Below are positions 25,717 through 36,040 of a stretch of DNA of 43,558 nt, one piece after another. The DNA lies in the NCBI RefSeq assembly GCF_018860165.1, contig NZ_JAHKNG010000031.1, forward strand, positions 1-43,558. Direction: 5' to 3'. The notes under the pieces were generated by a model. The model had not been told where the DNA came from. It did no database searches and worked only from the letters and a program-made list of their open reading frames with translations. Every line of letters begins with the position of its first letter. Position 1 is the first letter of the stretch. This DNA comes from Paracoccus marinaquae. GTDB lineage: Bacteria; Pseudomonadota; Alphaproteobacteria; Rhodobacterales; Rhodobacteraceae. Position numbers and translations under genes: made by a program.

Positions 25717-27054
25717 ATGGTGGACTGGCTGCGCGCGCCGGCGGTTCGGCAGGGCAGGGCGATCATGGCCGGGCTTCTGGACCCGATCGACCAGACCGAG
25801 GCCTATCTCGAGGCGGCGCGCAAGCATCCCTATGGCCGCCGCATCTATGCCCGCATCACCGAGGCGCGGGCCCGCTCGGAGTCGGTCGCCGCCCATGATC
25901 GCGCCAAGGGTGAGACGCGGCACGGTATCCTCGACGGCGTGGCGATCAGCTGGAAGGACAATATCGACAGCGGTGGCACCCGGACCGAAGCCGGCTCGCG
26001 GCTGCTGGAGGGGCGGGTGCCGCGCAAGGATGCCATCGTGCTGTCGCGCGCGGCCCGCGAAGGGCTGGTCTGCCTCGGCAAGACGCATATGACCGAACTG
26101 GCCTTTTCCGGCCTTGGCCTGAACCCGAACACGGCCACGCCGCCCAACGCGCTGGACCCGGCGCTGGCGCCGGGGGGGTCGTCCTCGGGGGCGGCGGTGT
26201 CGGTGGCACTGGGGCTGGCGGCGGCGGCGATCGGCTCGGATACCGGCGGCTCGCTCCGGGTGCCGGCGGCCTGGAACGGGCTGGTCGGCTTCAAGCCCAG
26301 CCATGACTCGGTGCCGGAAAAGGGTGTGGTGCCGCTGTGCCGCAAGTTCGATGTCGTCGGCCCCATCGCGCATTGTGTCGAGGATTGCGCCGAACTGCTG
26401 GCGGTGATCGCCGGCGGCAAGGCGGCCGATCTCCACGACGCGACGGCCAGAGGACTGCGGCTGATGGTGCTGGACGGCCTGCCCCTTGATGAGGCCGAGC
26501 CGGCCCCGCTGGCGGCCTTTCAGAGCGCGCTCGAGCGGCTGGCCCGTGCCGGCGCCAGCCTGACCCATGTCACCACCGACTGGCTGGATCAGGCGATGGC
26601 GTTGTCGCCGCAGCTTTTCGCGCCCGAGGCCTATGGCATCTGGCGCGCGCAGATCGAGGATGCGCCGGAACTGATGTGGCAGCCGATCCTCGACCGGTTC
26701 CGCGGCGGCGCCGAGGTCAGCGGCCCCGAATATGTCGCCGCATGGGAGCAGCTGGTCCGCATTCGCCGCAAATGGATCAAGGAGGTGGCTTCGAGTTATG
26801 ACGCGGTGCTGCTGCCGACGGTGCCGATCCTGCCGCCGGACGCCGCGCGGCTCTTGGCGGAAGAGGATTATTTCGTCCGCGCCAACCTGTTGACCCTGCG
26901 CAACACCCGGATCGCCAATCTGCTGGGCCTGCCCGCCGTCACCCTGCCCACCGGCCATCGCGGCTGCGGGATCATGCTGATGGGCCATGCCGGGCGCGAC
27001 CGGCACCTGCTGCGCGTGGCCGCGGGCGCCGAAGCTGCACTCGGGGTCAACTGA
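25717..27054 (+). CDS. Amidase signature family protein
   Basis: This 445-residue enzyme has the Ser-cisSer-Lys triad of amidase signature hydrolases: the lysine in GVAISWKDNIDSGG near residue 85, the cis-serine in LAPGGSSSGAAVSVAL near 155, and the nucleophile serine in IGSDTGGSLRVPAAWNGLVGFKP near 178. It should hydrolyse an amide bond; the substrate is unknown. It is not GatA on context, since no gatB or gatC is nearby and it is shorter than typical GatA. The start at 25717, just after the upstream stop, aligns with the family N-terminus; ATG 25765 is a later alternative. The two genes appear to be one transcript. Confidence 0.88.
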   Translation: MVDWLRAPAVRQGRAIMAGLLDPIDQTEAYLEAARKHPYGRRIYARITEARARSESVAAHDRAKGETRHGILDGVAISWKDNIDSGGTRTEAGSRLLEGRVPRKDAIVLSRAAREGLVCLGKTHMTELAFSGLGLNPNTATPPNALDPALAPGGSSSGAAVSVALGLAAAAIGSDTGGSLRVPAAWNGLVGFKPSHDSVPEKGVVPLCRKFDVVGPIAHCVEDCAELLAVIAGGKAADLHDATARGLRLMVLDGLPLDEAEPAPLAAFQSALERLARAGASLTHVTTDWLDQAMALSPQLFAPEAYGIWRAQIEDAPELMWQPILDRFRGGAEVSGPEYVAAWEQLVRIRRKWIKEVASSYDAVLLPTVPILPPDAARLLAEEDYFVRANLLTLRNTRIANLLGLPAVTLPTGHRGCGIMLMGHAGRDRHLLRVAAGAEAALGVN

Positions 27055-27132
27055 CGGCGGTTGTTCTTGTCCGGCTGACGAAGTCGCATTATCCTTCGGG
27101 GCAACTGTTGGCGAGGTTCGGAAAGAGCCGGG

Positions 27133-28560
27133 ATGGTCGGTGCGGATATGACGACGGCGCGACGACAGATGATGCCACCTGCCCGCAGATTCGAGGCGCA
27201 GGGACATGCAGGCCAGGGCGGGCGGTTAGGTTCTGCCTCGCGGGCTTCGGCCCTGGCGCAATTGAAGGAACTGGCCCGGATGTCGCCGGCCGTGCAGAGC
27301 TTGCAGGCTGTCCAGTCCCGTGCGGATCGCGGTGCGGCAGGCGCGCAGGCGGGCAGCCTGCCCGTGGCGGCGGCTGCCATGCCTGCGGTCGCACGGACAG
27401 GCGTGGTCCAGAGGCGGATCGGCTTCGAACTGGAAACCGGTATTCCACTGGCCGAGCAGATTGGCGGCGGTGGCGGAGCGCCGGTTTCCTATGGTCCCCT
27501 CGACAATGACAATCTCGAAGCCCCGTTTCCGGGGGGCAAGCTGATGGTCGATCACGTGCCGGGCCATGCGCAGACGGCGCTCGAGAACTATACGGAATGG
27601 AATATCGTGGAATTCGTCACCGATCCGCTGGATGACCGCCTGCCACAGGCGACCTTCCAGAACCTGGCGACGACATGGGTGAACGATCTGCAGGCGCTCG
27701 AGGGCTATGCCCAGGCCAATCATGCGCAGGTCCAGAACGCGCCCAATGTCGGCCCGCCCGGATCGGGTCTGGATGTCCGGATCGGGATTCCGCCCGGAGG
27801 CGACGGCGGCGCGCATTGGAACCGCTTCGCACCGCAGGCGACGATGGGCATCAAGCTCAGCGCAATCGGCAACATCTTTGCCAACGAGACCCAGGCGGGC
27901 GGATTTGCGGGCCATGTCCGCCATGACCGCATCGCACAGGGCGCACAGCCCGCCGAGGCGACGGCCAACCAGATCATGGCCGATATTCATGCCGCCTATC
28001 CCAAGCGCCGGCACCGGTCGCGGTCGGGATACCGGGACATGCAGGGGCTGATGGTGTTGATCTGCAACTACCTGCTGACCGGTGCTGCCAATGCCGGCCG
28101 GGGCGGCTATCGCAAGAACTTCACGACGATGATGTACAAGTCGATGCTGTCATCGGTGCGCAATTCCATCATTGGCAAATCCTACCCGGCCAGCATGCTG
28201 GGCAATCCCGGGCGGCGCGCGAATATCGCCAATTTCGTGCTGAATCGCTGCGGACGGGCGCCGGGTGACGAGGTTTTCGACGGGATCACCTTCGGGACCG
28301 CGCCCGTCTATGCGGGTGCCTGGGTCAATTCGGTTCTGGCCGGCGGCACCGACCTCGTGTTCCTGGCCATGAAGAACCCGTGGAGCAACGAGATCGCGCC
28401 CGAGAACATTCACGGCGACCGGGGCGCGGTGATGGAGATGCGCGACACCAGCGACTTCGGGATTGGCGCGCATGGCATTGCCGGGCTGAATGACACGGCG
28501 AATATCGTGGCCTATCTCACCCAGCTGTATCAGCTGAACAAGCAGTGGTCCCGCCGCTAG
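27133..28560 (+). CDS. Orphan protein with injection-system-cargo-like N-terminus and amidoligase-like body
   Basis: No firm family could be assigned to this 475-residue protein. The N-terminal 95 residues are low-complexity and Ala/Gln/Arg-rich, with LAQLKELARMSPAVQSLQ and then a basic GVVQRRIG junction. This resembles the QLK...SPxVQ...VVQRK leader of proteins associated with extracellular contractile injection systems. After it, RRIGFELETGIPL (near 95), TEWNIVEFVTDPLDDRLP (near 155) and APQATMGIKLSAIGN (near 235) resemble the strands of amidoligase (glutamine-synthetase-like) enzymes, with ExE and VEFVTDP acidic motifs. There is no signal peptide, and no injection-system genes are in the window. 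Base composition looks somewhat lower in GC than its neighbours. ATG 27133 is the first start; ATG 27148 is also possible. The function is unknown. Confidence 0.6.
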   Translation: MVGADMTTARRQMMPPARRFEAQGHAGQGGRLGSASRASALAQLKELARMSPAVQSLQAVQSRADRGAAGAQAGSLPVAAAAMPAVARTGVVQRRIGFELETGIPLAEQIGGGGGAPVSYGPLDNDNLEAPFPGGKLMVDHVPGHAQTALENYTEWNIVEFVTDPLDDRLPQATFQNLATTWVNDLQALEGYAQANHAQVQNAPNVGPPGSGLDVRIGIPPGGDGGAHWNRFAPQATMGIKLSAIGNIFANETQAGGFAGHVRHDRIAQGAQPAEATANQIMADIHAAYPKRRHRSRSGYRDMQGLMVLICNYLLTGAANAGRGGYRKNFTTMMYKSMLSSVRNSIIGKSYPASMLGNPGRRANIANFVLNRCGRAPGDEVFDGITFGTAPVYAGAWVNSVLAGGTDLVFLAMKNPWSNEIAPENIHGDRGAVMEMRDTSDFGIGAHGIAGLNDTANIVAYLTQLYQLNKQWSRR

Positions 28561-28716
28561 CCGATGAGGGACGTGGAGACGGAGCCGGCCGGCCCGCGGC
28601 TGAGTCGCCGCTGCATCACCCGGGCGGGATTTCCCCGGCTTTCGCTGGACGCAAGCCCGTGTTCACGCTAAGTTTGGGGCAATAACGGGGCCGAAGACCC
28701 CGAAAGCGAGGCAGTC

Positions 28717-29910
28717 ATGGCAATCCCCGAGCGGTTTTCGAACCTGCCGGATTACGCGTTCCCGCGCCTGCGGGCGCTGCTGAAGGGAATCGAGCCGGGC
28801 CTGCGGGCCGGCGAGGCTCCGATGGTGCTGACCATCGGCGAGCCGCGCCACGCCATGCCCGATTTCGTCGCCCCGATCATGGCGCAGCATATCGGCGAAT
28901 TCGCTAAATATCCCAGCAATGAGGGCACGGCCGATCTGCTGGCGGCCATCGGCGGCTGGCTGCGGGCGCGCCACGGCCTCGATGTCGCGCCCGAGCGGAT
29001 CATGGCGCTGAACGGCACCCGTGAGGGGCTGTTCAATGCCGCGCTGGCACTGTGTCCCGAACGGAAGAACGGCCAGCGCCCGGCGGTGCTGGTGCCGAAC
29101 CCGTTCTATCAGGTCTATGCGGTTGCGGCGGCGGCGGTTGCGGCCGATCCGGTCTTCGCGCCGGCCACCCCGGGGACCGGCAACCTGCCCGACTATGCCG
29201 CGCTGCCCGCCGAAATTCTGGACCGCACCGCGGTCGCCTATCTCTGCTCACCCGCCAATCCGCAGGGGGCGATTGCGGGCCGGGACTATCTCGAACGGCT
29301 GATCGGTCTGGCCGAACGGCATGATTTCCTGATCTTCGCCGATGAATGCTATTCCGAGATCTATCGCGACGCGCCGCCGCCCGGCGCCCTGGCGGTGGCG
29401 CAGTCGATGGGTCTGGCCGACCGGGTGATGATGTTCAACTCGCTGTCCAAACGCTCGAACCTGCCGGGGCTGCGCTCGGGCTTCGTGGCCGGCAGCGCCG
29501 AAAACATCGTCCAGATCCGGCGGCTGCGCAGCTATGCCGGCGCGCCGCTGTCATTGCCGGCACAGGCGATCAGCGCCGCGGCCTGGCGGGACGAGGCGCA
29601 TGTGACGGCCAGCCGGGCGCTCTATCAGCAGAAATACGAGATCGCCGACAGGGTTCTGGGCAACGTTCCGGGCTATCGCCCGGTCGAGGGCGGGTTCTTC
29701 TTGTGGCTGCCGGTCGAGGACGGCGAGGAAGCGGCAAAAAGGCTGTGGGCGCGGGCGGGCATTCAGGTCCTGCCTGGCACCTATCTGTCGCGCGAGGTCG
29801 AGGGTGGGAACCCCGGCCGCGGGTTCATCCGGGTGGCGCTGGTCGCGGATGCGCCGCAGACCGAGGCGGCACTGACCCGGCTGCGCGAGGTATTGTACGA
29901 TGACGTTTGA
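28717..29910 (+). CDS. Class I/II PLP aminotransferase (DapC-like)
   Basis: This 397-residue fold-type I aminotransferase has the PLP lysine in [21 protein letters not shown] near residue 245, preceded by the PLP ring aspartate in [13 protein letters not shown] near 210 and the substrate-binding arginine in [10 protein letters not shown] near 375. The [17 protein letters not shown] and [14 protein letters not shown] motifs fit the succinyldiaminopimelate transaminase-like group, which would place it in lysine and peptidoglycan precursor synthesis; other amino donors or acceptors cannot be excluded. The gene directly precedes ftsK with a 20-bp gap, an arrangement I recall from related genomes. 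ATG 28717 has a ribosome binding site (gcgagg) upstream. Confidence 0.87.
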   Translation: MAIPERFSNLPDYAFPRLRALLKGIEPGLRAGEAPMVLTIGEPRHAMPDFVAPIMAQHIGEFAKYPSNEGTADLLAAIGGWLRARHGLDVAPERIMALNGTREGLFNAALALCPERKNGQRPAVLVPNPFYQVYAVAAAAVAADPVFAPATPGTGNLPDYAALPAEILDRTAVAYLCSPANPQGAIAGRDYLERLIGLAERHDFLIFADECYSEIYRDAPPPGALAVAQSMGLADRVMMFNSLSKRSNLPGLRSGFVAGSAENIVQIRRLRSYAGAPLSLPAQAISAAAWRDEAHVTASRALYQQKYEIADRVLGNVPGYRPVEGGFFLWLPVEDGEEAAKRLWARAGIQVLPGTYLSREVEGGNPGRGFIRVALVADAPQTEAALTRLREVLYDDV

Positions 29911-29930
29911 GTGCAGGGAAGGATAACGGG

Positions 29931-32606
29931 ATGGCAAGCTGGCAGGCGAAACCGCGCGATCCGCTGTTCGACCAGAATACCCAGGCGGCGCTGGAACGGC
30001 GCGGCAAGGAACTGGCCGGGGCCGGGCTGGTGGTGCTGGGCGTGCTGATCGGGATGATGCTGGGCAGCTGGTCGGCCGACGATCCCAGCTTCCTGTCGGC
30101 CACCGATGCCCCGGCGGGCAATCTTCTGGGCAGCCTTGGGGCCTATGTCGCCTCGCCGCTGATGATGATCGCGGGCTATGGCGCCTGGATGCTGGTTGTC
30201 GCGGCCCTTGTCTGGGGCCTGCGGCTGATGCTGCACAGGGGCGAAGAGCGGATCATGCGCGGCCTGTTCACGCCGCTGGCGATGGCGCTGGTCTCGGTCT
30301 ATTGCAGCACGCTGACGCCGCCGCTGGAATGGCAGCAGAATTACGGGCTGGGCGGTCATTTCGGCGACATGGTGATGGGCGCCATGCTGAACCTGATCCC
30401 GGTCAAGGCGCAGATCGGCATCCGCCTGGCGGGCCTGATCGCGGCGGCCGGCATGGTGGCCTTCGCGGTCTTCGTCCTCGGCTTCGACCGGGCCGAGCTG
30501 CGCGCCGTCTGGCGGCGGTTCTTCATCGGGCTGCTGACCGCCTGTGACATGGCGCTGCGCCTTGTCGGACGCAGCATGCATCTGTCCGCCGGTCTGGCAC
30601 AGCGGGCGCGCGCGCGCCGCGAGGGGCGCCAACGCAAAGCTGCCACCACCACCGCCGCCGCGCCGGCCGCGGCCGCGCCACTGTCGGGCCTCTTGTCGCG
30701 GCGCAAGCCGCAATCCGATCCGCTGGTCCTTGAGGAAGAATGGCCCGAGCCGGAACTGATCGAACGTGATGCCGATTACGACGGCGAGGCGCCCTCGGCC
30801 GAAGAGGTCAGCGGCCGCATCAGCGACGCGATCCTCAGCCGTGCGGGCAAGTCCTCGGTTCTGGCGGCGGTCGCTGCGCGGCTGGCGCGGGATGGCGAGC
30901 GGACGGTGGCGCGAACCGAGCCCCCGCTGTCGGTCGAAGCCGATGCCGCCGGGGACGATATCGAACCGGCCGAGCCCGCACCCTTCGGCGCCGAAACCCG
31001 CCGCGTGGTGGTGCCGCCGCTGCGCAAGCCTGCCGCGGCGGCCTCGCGTCAGGCCCGCGACGAAGCCGAGCCGGAGCTGCGGTTCAACGACGATGCCGCA
31101 GCCTATGAACGTCCGGCGCTGGCCCTGCTGACCGCCCCGCGCGATGGCGACCATTCGCAGATTTCGCAGGAATCGCTGATGGAGAACGCCCGCATGCTGG
31201 AGGCGGTTCTGGACGATTACGGCGTCAAGGGCCAGATCACCGAGGTCCGCCCCGGTCCGGTGGTGACGCTTTATGAACTGGAACCCGCGCCGGGGCTGAA
31301 GGCCAGTCGGGTGATCGGTCTGGCCGACGATATCGCGCGGTCGATGTCGGCCCTGTCGGCGCGTGTCTCGACCGTGCCGGGCCGCAGCGTGATCGGGATC
31401 GAACTGCCCAATGCGCGGCGTGAAAAGGTGCTTCTGCGCGAGATCCTGTCCTCGCGCGCCTTCGGGGACGGTACCCAGCCGCTGCCGCTGGCGCTCGGCA
31501 AGGATATCGGCGGCGATCCGGTCGTCGCGAACCTTGCCAAGATGCCGCATCTGCTGATCGCGGGGACCACCGGCTCGGGCAAGTCCGTCGCCATCAACAC
31601 CATGATCCTGTCGCTTCTCTACAAGCTGACGCCGGATGAATGCCGGCTGATCATGATCGACCCGAAGATGCTGGAACTGTCGGTCTATGACGGCATCCCG
31701 CATCTGCTGTCGCCGGTCGTGACCGATCCCAAGAAGGCCGTCGTGGCGCTGAAATGGGTCGTGGGCGAGATGGAGGAACGTTACCGCCGCATGTCCAAGA
31801 TGGGCGTGCGCAACATCGAGGGCTATAACGGCCGCGTCCGCGAGGCGCTGTCGAAGAACGAGATGTTCAAGCGCACGGTCCAGACCGGCTTTGACGAGGA
31901 TACCGGCGAGCCGATCTTCGAGACCGAGGAATTCCAGCCCGAGACCTTCCCCTATATCGTCGTCATCGTCGACGAGATGGCCGACCTGATGATGGTCGCC
32001 GGCAAGGAGATCGAGGCCTGCATCCAGCGTCTGGCGCAGATGGCGCGGGCCTCGGGGATCCACCTGATCATGGCGACGCAGCGGCCTTCGGTCGATGTCA
32101 TCACCGGCACGATCAAGGCGAACTTCCCGACCCGGATCAGCTTTCAGGTCACCTCGAAGATCGACAGCCGCACGATCCTGGGCGAACAGGGGGCCGAACA
32201 GCTGCTGGGTCAGGGCGACATGCTCTACATGGGCAATGGCGCCCGCATCACCCGCATCCACGGCCCCTTCGTCAGCGACGAGGAGGTCGAGGAGGTCGTC
32301 ACCCATCTGAAGAGCTTCGGCCCGCCCAGCTATAAGTCCGGGGTGGTGGAAGGCCCCGACGAGGACAAGGCCGACGATATCGACGCGGTTCTGGGTCTTG
32401 GCGGTGATGGCAGCGACGACGCGCTTTACGATCAGGCGGTGATGATCGTGGCGAAAGATCGCAAATGCTCGACCTCCTATATTCAGCGCAAGCTGGCGAT
32501 CGGCTATAACAAGGCGGCAAGGCTGGTCGAACAGATGGAAGAGCAGGGGGTCGTCTCCTCGGCCAACCATGTCGGCAAGCGCGAGGTGCTGGTGCCGGAG
32601 GTCTGA
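29931..32606 (+). CDS. ftsK: DNA translocase FtsK
   Basis: This 891-residue septal DNA pump moves chromosome termini through the closing septum. The N-terminus has about four membrane helices (near 28-45, 75-100, 108-125, 155-185). A charged Ala/Pro/Glu-rich linker (about 225-400) follows. The motor has [17 protein letters not shown], Walker [15 protein letters not shown] near residue 547, Walker [15 protein letters not shown] near 680 and [16 protein letters not shown] near 715. The C-terminal gamma winged helix ([28 protein letters not shown]) should read KOPS sites and activate XerCD. ATG 29931 follows agggaagg; an upstream TTG is unlikely. Length is typical for alphaproteobacterial FtsK. 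Confidence 0.95.
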   Translation: MASWQAKPRDPLFDQNTQAALERRGKELAGAGLVVLGVLIGMMLGSWSADDPSFLSATDAPAGNLLGSLGAYVASPLMMIAGYGAWMLVVAALVWGLRLMLHRGEERIMRGLFTPLAMALVSVYCSTLTPPLEWQQNYGLGGHFGDMVMGAMLNLIPVKAQIGIRLAGLIAAAGMVAFAVFVLGFDRAELRAVWRRFFIGLLTACDMALRLVGRSMHLSAGLAQRARARREGRQRKAATTTAAAPAAAAPLSGLLSRRKPQSDPLVLEEEWPEPELIERDADYDGEAPSAEEVSGRISDAILSRAGKSSVLAAVAARLARDGERTVARTEPPLSVEADAAGDDIEPAEPAPFGAETRRVVVPPLRKPAAAASRQARDEAEPELRFNDDAAAYERPALALLTAPRDGDHSQISQESLMENARMLEAVLDDYGVKGQITEVRPGPVVTLYELEPAPGLKASRVIGLADDIARSMSALSARVSTVPGRSVIGIELPNARREKVLLREILSSRAFGDGTQPLPLALGKDIGGDPVVANLAKMPHLLIAGTTGSGKSVAINTMILSLLYKLTPDECRLIMIDPKMLELSVYDGIPHLLSPVVTDPKKAVVALKWVVGEMEERYRRMSKMGVRNIEGYNGRVREALSKNEMFKRTVQTGFDEDTGEPIFETEEFQPETFPYIVVIVDEMADLMMVAGKEIEACIQRLAQMARASGIHLIMATQRPSVDVITGTIKANFPTRISFQVTSKIDSRTILGEQGAEQLLGQGDMLYMGNGARITRIHGPFVSDEEVEEVVTHLKSFGPPSYKSGVVEGPDEDKADDIDAVLGLGGDGSDDALYDQAVMIVAKDRKCSTSYIQRKLAIGYNKAARLVEQMEEQGVVSSANHVGKREVLVPEV

Positions 32607-32616
32607 AACTGCCGCG

Positions 32617-33327
32617 ATGACAGTCTGGAACATTCATTTTCTGAACGCGCGTCACGCCCTGACGCGCGTTTTGCCTGAGATCAGGGCCGCCGCGCGCGAG
32701 GCCGTTGCCCGTGTCTCGGATCATGCCGATCTGCCGCCTTTCGATCTGGTGGCGAAGGCCGGGCCGGAGGTGATCGCCGAATGGGGCCTTGGCGCGCGCT
32801 CGCCGTCGCCGGGGCTGATCGAGGTGACGCTGCGGCCCGATCGGCTCGATCCTGCGTTGCTGGTCCGGATACTGGTCCGCGAGATGCATCACCTGATCCG
32901 CTGGGACGGGCCGGGATACGGCCGTTCGCTGGGCGAGGCGCTGGTCAGCGAAGGGCTGGCGGGGCATTTCGTGCTGCAGGTCCTGGGTGGCAGGCCCGAT
33001 CCCTGGGACGCGATGCGGCCGGCCGCGGGGCTGGCGCGACAGGCGATGAACGAATGGGCGCGGCTGGATTACGACCACGCGCGCTGGTTTCATGGCAAGG
33101 GCGACATCCGCAAATGGGCGGGCTACGGTCTGGGTCATCTGCTGGTGGTCGAGCATCTGGCGCAGAATCAGGGCGAGATGGCGACCTCGCTGGCCGGGGC
33201 CCGGGCCGAAGCCTTCCGCCCGACCCTGCGGCGTCTGGTCGGGACCGAAGCCGCGGCCGAGGACGAACCGGACGCGGGGCCGCCGGAAGCGGCCGGTGCC
33301 GGGCAGGATGCCGGCGGCGCGGCCTGA
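32617..33327 (+). CDS. DUF2268-type putative zinc protease with altered metal motif
   Basis: This 236-residue protein resembles DUF2268 predicted metallopeptidases: WNIHFLNARHAL at the N-terminus, EVTLRPDRLD near residue 70, the expected zinc helix near 85-95, and GRSLGEALVSEGLAGHF near 103-118. The zinc helix reads LVREMHHLIRWDGPG, whereas the family pattern is HExxH; the first histidine is Arg88 (CGC 32878-32880), while Glu89 and His92 remain. It may therefore be catalytically weak or use another ligand. The C-terminal tail (about 205-236) is Ala/Glu/Gly-rich. The gene starts 10 bp after ftsK, and its stop abuts the stop of the convergent rhomboid gene. Confidence 0.72.
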   Translation: MTVWNIHFLNARHALTRVLPEIRAAAREAVARVSDHADLPPFDLVAKAGPEVIAEWGLGARSPSPGLIEVTLRPDRLDPALLVRILVREMHHLIRWDGPGYGRSLGEALVSEGLAGHFVLQVLGGRPDPWDAMRPAAGLARQAMNEWARLDYDHARWFHGKGDIRKWAGYGLGHLLVVEHLAQNQGEMATSLAGARAEAFRPTLRRLVGTEAAAEDEPDAGPPEAAGAGQDAGGAA

Positions 33328-33969
33328 TCAGCCCGGGCGGCGCAGCGCCATCGCCAGCCCCATCAGCAGTCCGGTTGCGGCCCCGCCCAGATGCGCCTGC
33401 CAGGCGATCGAGGGAACAAGCAGGGTGATGGCCACGTTCAGCGCCACGATCACGGCCACGCTGCGCCACAACTGCCCCATCGGGCGCCCGCGCCGATAGC
33501 CGATCATGGCCGCATATCCGACCAGCGCCGCAGCGATGCCGAAGATCGCGCCCGAGGCGCCGATCATCGGGCCGGCCTGCGGCTGCATCAGGCCGAACAG
33601 CAGCGCCGCGCCGATCTGGCTGGCGACATAGATCAGCGCCATCCGCCCCGATCCGATCAGCCGGTTCAACTCGCGCGCGACCACGGCCAGCGAGATCATG
33701 TTCATGGCCAGATGCAACAGCCCGGCATGCAGGATGCCGTAGGTCAGGAACATCAGCAGCGACTGGCCCGGATAGAGGCCATAGCCGTCCCACATCAGCG
33801 GCGACCAGAACCCGGCCAGCATCATCGCGGCCTGCCGCGCCGCGGGATAGCCCAGCATCGCCGCCAGTTGCAGCAGCAACTCGATCAGGCAGCAGGCCAC
33901 GATCAGCCCTGACACCCAGCGTGGCAACTGCCGGGCCGTTGCCATCCCGATGTCGGCGCGGTCAGTCAT
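33328..33969 (-). CDS. Rhomboid family intramembrane serine protease
   Basis: This 213-residue membrane protein has about six helices and the rhomboid active site: [11 protein letters not shown] (second helix His/Asn region) near residue 80-90, the nucleophile serine in [13 protein letters not shown] near 137, and the catalytic histidine in [15 protein letters not shown] near 193. It should cut membrane helices of substrate proteins within the bilayer; the substrate is unknown. Its first codons overlap the Trm112-like gene by 8 bp, so it is the last gene of a four-gene minus-strand run. Confidence 0.9.
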   Translation of the reverse strand: MTDRADIGMATARQLPRWVSGLIVACCLIELLLQLAAMLGYPAARQAAMMLAGFWSPLMWDGYGLYPGQSLLMFLTYGILHAGLLHLAMNMISLAVVARELNRLIGSGRMALIYVASQIGAALLFGLMQPQAGPMIGASGAIFGIAAALVGYAAMIGYRRGRPMGQLWRSVAVIVALNVAITLLVPSIAWQAHLGGAATGLLMGLAMALRRPG

Positions 33970-34162
33970 CCGCCTTCAACTGCCGGGCTTCGTCGATCAG
34001 CATGATCGGGATCCCGGCACGGATCGGGAAGGCAAGGCCCGCCGCCTTGGACACCAGTTCCCGGCGCTCTGGGTCATAGGACAGCGTCGCCTGGGTCACC
34101 GGGCAGACCAGCGCCTCAAGCATGTGGCGGTCGAAATCGGGCTCGCTCGGGCCATCGGTCAT
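33962..34162 (-). CDS. Trm112/YcaR family small protein
   Basis: This 66-residue protein shows [24 protein letters not shown] and [17 protein letters not shown], the pattern of bacterial Trm112-like (UPF0434/YcaR) proteins. Eukaryotic Trm112 activates several methyltransferases; the bacterial role is largely unproven. It has one cysteine where many relatives have a CPxC or CP pair, so zinc binding is uncertain. The gene overlaps the LON-domain stop by 4 bp and the rhomboid start by 8 bp. Confidence 0.9.
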   Translation of the reverse strand: MTDGPSEPDFDRHMLEALVCPVTQATLSYDPERRELVSKAAGLAFPIRAGIPIMLIDEARQLKADD

Positions 34163-34788
34163 TGCAGCCGCTCCTCCTGGTCATCGCCGCCATGCAGCGC
34201 GAATTCGATCAACCCCTGCAGCAGTTCGCGCCGGTCCGCCAGCGCCGGTGTCTCGAGCAGCGCCTGCTTGTCGCCGGGTGAGAAGGGCAGCATCATCGCC
34301 AGCGAGTTGATCAGCATCTCGTCTTCGGCCTGGGTGGCGGCGTCCCAGTCGGTGGACAGGTCATGCGCCTCCATGTAGCGGCGCAGCAGGCCGAACAGCG
34401 CCGCGCGATCCATAGCCGGATCGCGCTCGGCGCCGCCTAGATCGCGGCGGAAAGAGGCCCAGTCGACCTGGCCGCGCAGATAAGGAGCAAACCCTTCCTG
34501 CATCTCGACCAGCCGAAAGCGCGATATCGCCCGCAACGAGATCATCATCCGTCCGTCATCGGTTTCCGAGAAGGCCACGACCCGGCCGGCCGTGCCGATC
34601 ATCGCAAGCCCGTCCCCCTCGGGCTGGATGATCCCGATCAGCCGGTGCTCGGTCTTCAGCGTATCCTCGAGCATCTGCAGGTAGCGCGGCTCGAAGATAT
34701 GCAGCGGCAGGCGGGCGCGGGGCATCAGGATCGCGCCTTCCAGCGGGAAAAGCGCGATCTGCGCCGGCAGGTCGAAACGCGGCCGCAT
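34159..34788 (-). CDS. LON N-terminal (substrate-binding) domain protein
   Basis: This 209-residue protein consists of the N-terminal domain of Lon protease without ATPase or protease parts: [26 protein letters not shown] near residue 11-36, [27 protein letters not shown] and [13 protein letters not shown]. Stand-alone LON-domain proteins are common beside thioredoxin-like and Trm112-like genes in this group, but their role is not known. The start overlaps the CnoX-like stop as TGATG (34786-34790), and the stop overlaps the Trm112-like start. Confidence 0.9.
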   Translation of the reverse strand: MRPRFDLPAQIALFPLEGAILMPRARLPLHIFEPRYLQMLEDTLKTEHRLIGIIQPEGDGLAMIGTAGRVVAFSETDDGRMMISLRAISRFRLVEMQEGFAPYLRGQVDWASFRRDLGGAERDPAMDRAALFGLLRRYMEAHDLSTDWDAATQAEDEMLINSLAMMLPFSPGDKQALLETPALADRRELLQGLIEFALHGGDDQEERLQ

Positions 34789-35702
34789 CAGGCGAAGATC
34801 AGTGACGACAACTTGCGGCGGCCCTTCTGGCCGAGGGGGTCATTCGGCTTGAGACTGTCGAAGATGGTCAGAAGCTGGGTCTTGGCGGCGCCGTCGTTCC
34901 AGTCGCGGTCGCGGCGGAAACTGTCCAAGAGCGTATCGATGGCTTCTTCGATCCGGCCGGCCGCATGCAGCGCCTGGGCCAGTTCCAGCCGCGCCTGCTG
35001 ATCGCCCGGATTGGCCTCGACCGCCGCCTGCAATTCAGCCAGCGGGCCGGCCTTTTCGGCCTGCTGCGCCAGCTGCAACTGGGCGCGGGCCGCCTCGACC
35101 GGGGCGGATTGCGCGATGCCCGCGGGAACCTGCTGCAGGGCCGCGGCCGCTGCCGCGGCATCGCCGCCCGCCAGATGCGCCCGGATCAGCCCGCCCCAGG
35201 CTTCGATATTCTCGGCATCCTCGCCGATGATGGCGGCGAAGGTCTCGGCCGCGTCGGCGGCGGCGCCTTCCTCAAGCATCGCCTCGGCGGCGGTCAGCGC
35301 GTCACCCAGGCCGCCGTCGTCGCCGCCAAGCGCCACCAGCTTGTCGACGAACTGTCGGATCTGGCTTTGCGGCAGCGCGCCCTGGAAGGCATCGACCGGC
35401 TGGCCCTTGAAGAAGGCATAGACGGTCGGGATCGACTGCACCCGCAGTTGGCCGGCGATCATCTGGTTCTCGTCGACATTGACCTTGGCCATCCGCACCC
35501 GGCCCTTGTGGCGGGCGACCTCGGCCTCCAGCTGCGGCCCCAGCGTCTTGCAGGGGCCGCACCACGGCGCCCAGAAATCGACGATCACCGGGGTCTGCAT
35601 GGATTTCTCGACCACTTCGGCCATGAAATCGGCCTCGGTCACGTCCCGGATGAAATCGCCTGTTTGCGGCGCGTCCTGCGCGCCCTCGAAGAGCATGGTC
35701 AT
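34788..35702 (-). CDS. Thioredoxin-TPR protein, CnoX/YbbN-like
   Basis: This 304-residue protein has an N-terminal thioredoxin domain (about 15-125) with VIVDFWAPWCGPCKTLGPQLE, an intact CGPC motif near residues 48-51, the cis-proline in VQSIPTVYAFF, and a C-terminal TPR-like helical region (about 135-300) with Ala-rich repeats. E. coli CnoX (YbbN) is a chaperedoxin that protects oxidation-prone proteins and hands them to GroEL. E. coli CnoX lacks a reducing CxxC, whereas this one keeps CGPC, so it may also be an active reductase. ATG 35702 was chosen to give the family N-terminus; a longer upstream frame is not supported. Confidence 0.9.
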   Translation of the reverse strand: MTMLFEGAQDAPQTGDFIRDVTEADFMAEVVEKSMQTPVIVDFWAPWCGPCKTLGPQLEAEVARHKGRVRMAKVNVDENQMIAGQLRVQSIPTVYAFFKGQPVDAFQGALPQSQIRQFVDKLVALGGDDGGLGDALTAAEAMLEEGAAADAAETFAAIIGEDAENIEAWGGLIRAHLAGGDAAAAAAALQQVPAGIAQSAPVEAARAQLQLAQQAEKAGPLAELQAAVEANPGDQQARLELAQALHAAGRIEEAIDTLLDSFRRDRDWNDGAAKTQLLTIFDSLKPNDPLGQKGRRKLSSLIFA

Positions 35703-35833
35703 GTCGTCACCGGCTGGTTCGGTATGGTTGTGTTCGTCCCGCAATATGGGCGGTGATGGCGCAGAACGAAAGGGGCGGATCGCAGGAACCGTCCGAAGGG
35801 CTGCGCCACGACCGCCCGAACTGACCCGCCGGG

Positions 35834-36040
35834 TCAGATGCTGAGGCCTTCCGAACCACCCATCCGGCAGCGCCATTCGCGCAAATGCTCGGTGGGGTGG
35901 GACTCAATCCAGCCGGCCAGCTGCGTCTGCCCGTGGATCAGGCAGGTCATCAGGCCGGTGTCATCGGAAAACAGAAGGCTGCGGTGCCGGCACTGTTCCG
36001 GCGCGCCGACCAGGCAGGTGACGAATAGCAGTTCGATCAT
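35834..36040 (-). CDS. Small conserved hypothetical protein
   Basis: This 68-residue protein reads MIELLFVTCLVGAPEQC followed by HRSLLFSDDTGLMTCLIHGQTQ and ends WRCRMGGSEG. Four cysteines (residues 9, 17, 33 and 58) are spread through it, consistent with a small redox or metal protein. From memory, similar short proteins with the same Cys spacing occur widely in Rhodobacteraceae, without known function. No signal peptide or membrane segment is evident. It stands alone between the CnoX-like gene and tRNA-Tyr. Confidence 0.7.
   Translation of the reverse strand: MIELLFVTCLVGAPEQCRHRSLLFSDDTGLMTCLIHGQTQLAGWIESHPTEHLREWRCRMGGSEGLSI

Noticed and set aside
29781..32633. A 950-codon open frame antisense to ftsK
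   Set aside because: Same pattern of shadow composition with no domain, lying opposite a full-length FtsK.
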